Of a stretch of DNA of 25,151 nucleotides, positions 24,124 through 25,151 are shown piece by piece (position 1 is the stretch's first letter; every line of letters starts with the position of its first letter). The notes beneath the pieces were generated by a model. That model had not been told where the DNA came from, searched no databases, and saw only the letters and a program-made list of their open reading frames with translations. Origin of the DNA: JBFKQC01 sp041627895 (GTDB lineage Bacteria > Pseudomonadota > Alphaproteobacteria > Rhodobacterales > Rhodobacteraceae); the NCBI GenBank assembly GCA_041627895.1, contig JBFKQC010000061.1, forward strand, positions 1 through 25,151, written 5' to 3'. A program made the translations under genes and the position numbers.

Positions 24124-25017
24124 GTGCTGACGGCCGCGTTCAGATGGACCGTCGCCCTGGCGCTGGTCGGGGCGGCGGTGTTCTGGTGGATCACGCGGCC
24201 CGCCGCGCTGCCGGGCGACGCGCTGGCCGGGATCGAGCCCGATCTGGCGCATGGCGAATGGGTGTTCAACGCCAGCGGCTGCGCATCCTGCCACGCCGCG
24301 CCCGGCGCCGAGGGCGAGGCAAAGCTGGTCCTCGCCGGCGGACGGGCGTTTCCCAGCCCGTTCGGCACGTTCCATGCCCCCAACATCTCGCCCGACCCGA
24401 TCGCCGGCATCGGCGGCTGGAGCGCGACAGACCTGGCCAACGCGATGAAGCTGGGCGTCTCGCCGGCGGGCGAGCATTACTATCCCGCCTTTCCCTATGC
24501 GTCCTACACCCGGGCGACGCTGGAAGACATCGCGTCGCTGCACGCCTACCTGATGACGCTGCCCGCCTCGGACCTGTCGAGCCGGGCGCACGAGGTCGGC
24601 TTTCCCTTCAACATCCGCCGCACGCTCGGCGGCTGGAAATTCCTCTATCTGCGCGACGGCTGGGTCGTGACCGGCGCGCTGACGCCGCAGGAAGAGCGCG
24701 GGCGCTACCTTGCCGAGGCGCTTGGCCATTGCGGCGAATGCCACACCTCGCGCGACCTGTTCGGCGGGCTGAAACACGGCGCCTGGATGGGCGGCGCGCC
24801 GAACCCCACCGGCAAGGGCCGGATTCCGAACATCACGCCGGGCGGGCTGGACTGGTCCGCGGCGGATATCGCCGAATACCTGAAATCCGGCTTCACGCCG
24901 GAATTCGACACGGCCGGCGGCCACATGGTTGCGGTCGTGGAGAACACCGCGAAGTTGCCGCAAGAGGATCGCGACGCGCTCGCCGCCTATCTCAAGCGGC
25001 TTTCGCCGGTTGAATGA
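24124..25017 (+). CDS. Membrane-anchored diheme cytochrome c
   Basis: A 297-residue protein with an uncleaved N-terminal membrane helix (about 6-24, ending in WWITRP) and two cytochrome c domains facing the periplasm. Heme sites are CASCH (C53, C56, H57) and CGECH (C203, C206, H207). The stretches NISPDPIAGIGGWSATDLANAMKLGVSP, YYPAFPYASYTRATLEDIASLHAYLMTLP and IPNITPGGLDWSAADIAEYLKSGFTPEFD are typical of cytochrome subunits of periplasmic dehydrogenases (alcohol, gluconate or sorbitol dehydrogenase type). Those usually have three hemes; this one has two. No dehydrogenase subunit is adjacent in the window. GTG 24124 is the start, 6 bp after the stop of the monoheme cytochrome, with no strong ribosome binding site, suggesting coupled translation. 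The pair probably passes electrons to a terminal oxidase; the donor is unknown. Confidence 0.92.
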   Translation: MLTAAFRWTVALALVGAAVFWWITRPAALPGDALAGIEPDLAHGEWVFNASGCASCHAAPGAEGEAKLVLAGGRAFPSPFGTFHAPNISPDPIAGIGGWSATDLANAMKLGVSPAGEHYYPAFPYASYTRATLEDIASLHAYLMTLPASDLSSRAHEVGFPFNIRRTLGGWKFLYLRDGWVVTGALTPQEERGRYLAEALGHCGECHTSRDLFGGLKHGAWMGGAPNPTGKGRIPNITPGGLDWSAADIAEYLKSGFTPEFDTAGGHMVAVVENTAKLPQEDRDALAAYLKRLSPVE

Positions 25018-25054
25018 CACTCTGTAACAGGCTGATTATTCACGACAAATCATA

Positions 25055-25151
25055 TCAGACGATCTCGCCGGGAATGCCCGCAGGCGCCCGACCCGACGGG
25101 CCGTGCGGGGCCTGTCCGACCACTGGCGGCAGGCGCGCCCCGGGCGCCCGG
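25055..25151 (-). CDS. Possible 3' end of a convergent gene, cut by the window edge
   Basis: On the minus strand a frame is open from the right edge to a TGA at 25055-25057, giving 31 residues that end in GRAPAGIPGEIV. The composition (proline, glycine, alanine) is compatible with a real C-terminus but equally with GC-rich noise, and I do not recognise it. The diheme cytochrome gene stops at 25017, so the arrangement would be convergent with a 37-bp gap. Confidence 0.3.
   Translation of the reverse strand, partial: RAPGARLPPVVGQAPHGPSGRAPAGIPGEIV

Overview
The window is a GC-rich, gene-dense chromosomal segment. Gene content and order point to an alphaproteobacterium of the Rhodobacterales (Rhodobacter/Roseobacter type). 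The strongest pointers are the dusB(nifR3)-ntrB-ntrC-ntrY-ntrX cluster followed by trkA-trkH-hfq-hflX, a fused ispDF next to pgpA and a stand-alone cinA, and an NtrC without the sigma54-contacting loop. This is inference from gene content, since no marker RNA gene is present. I see no tRNA, rRNA, CRISPR array, transposase, integrase or phage gene.

Layout. 1-2.7 kb (+ strand): the 3' part of a DUF3237 gene, a LysR regulator, and a DUF481 outer-membrane protein ending in a clear intrinsic terminator. 2.77-3.16 kb (+): an unrecognised 131-residue protein. 3.2-15.9 kb (- strand, read right to left): dusB, ntrB, ntrC, ntrY, ntrX, a lipoprotein, trkA, trkH, hfq, hflX. These cover tRNA modification, two nitrogen-responsive two-component systems, potassium uptake and Hfq-based RNA control; many junctions overlap or nearly touch. 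16.1-19.5 kb (+): ispDF, pgpA and cinA in an overlapping chain, then amtB behind its own leader. 19.5-19.9 kb: a gene-free stretch rich in inverted repeats. 19.9-21.8 kb (-): an MmgE/PrpD-family protein and a RatA/Coq10-like START protein. 21.8-22.7 kb (+): hpt and a small membrane protein. 22.7-23.6 kb (-): a second LysR regulator, divergent from a cytochrome c'/c556-like gene and a membrane-anchored diheme cytochrome c (23.65-25.0 kb, +). The right edge may hold the 3' end of a convergent gene.

How the genes fit together. NtrB/NtrC and NtrY/NtrX are two sensor-regulator pairs, and the ammonium transporter AmtB is a classical target of the first. Both response regulators lack the GAFTGA loop needed to work with sigma54, so regulation here probably uses the housekeeping polymerase. 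Two dyads upstream of amtB, about 20 bp apart, are candidate NtrC sites.

Most of the window is ordinary core genome and I did not find a clear new multi-gene system. The best leads are a lipoprotein with a Cys-His-Asp pattern resembling a transglutaminase/papain-like core between ntrX and trkA, the paired dyads upstream of amtB, a 20-bp inverted repeat enclosing about 100 bp downstream of amtB, and an isolated unknown gene at 2.77 kb.
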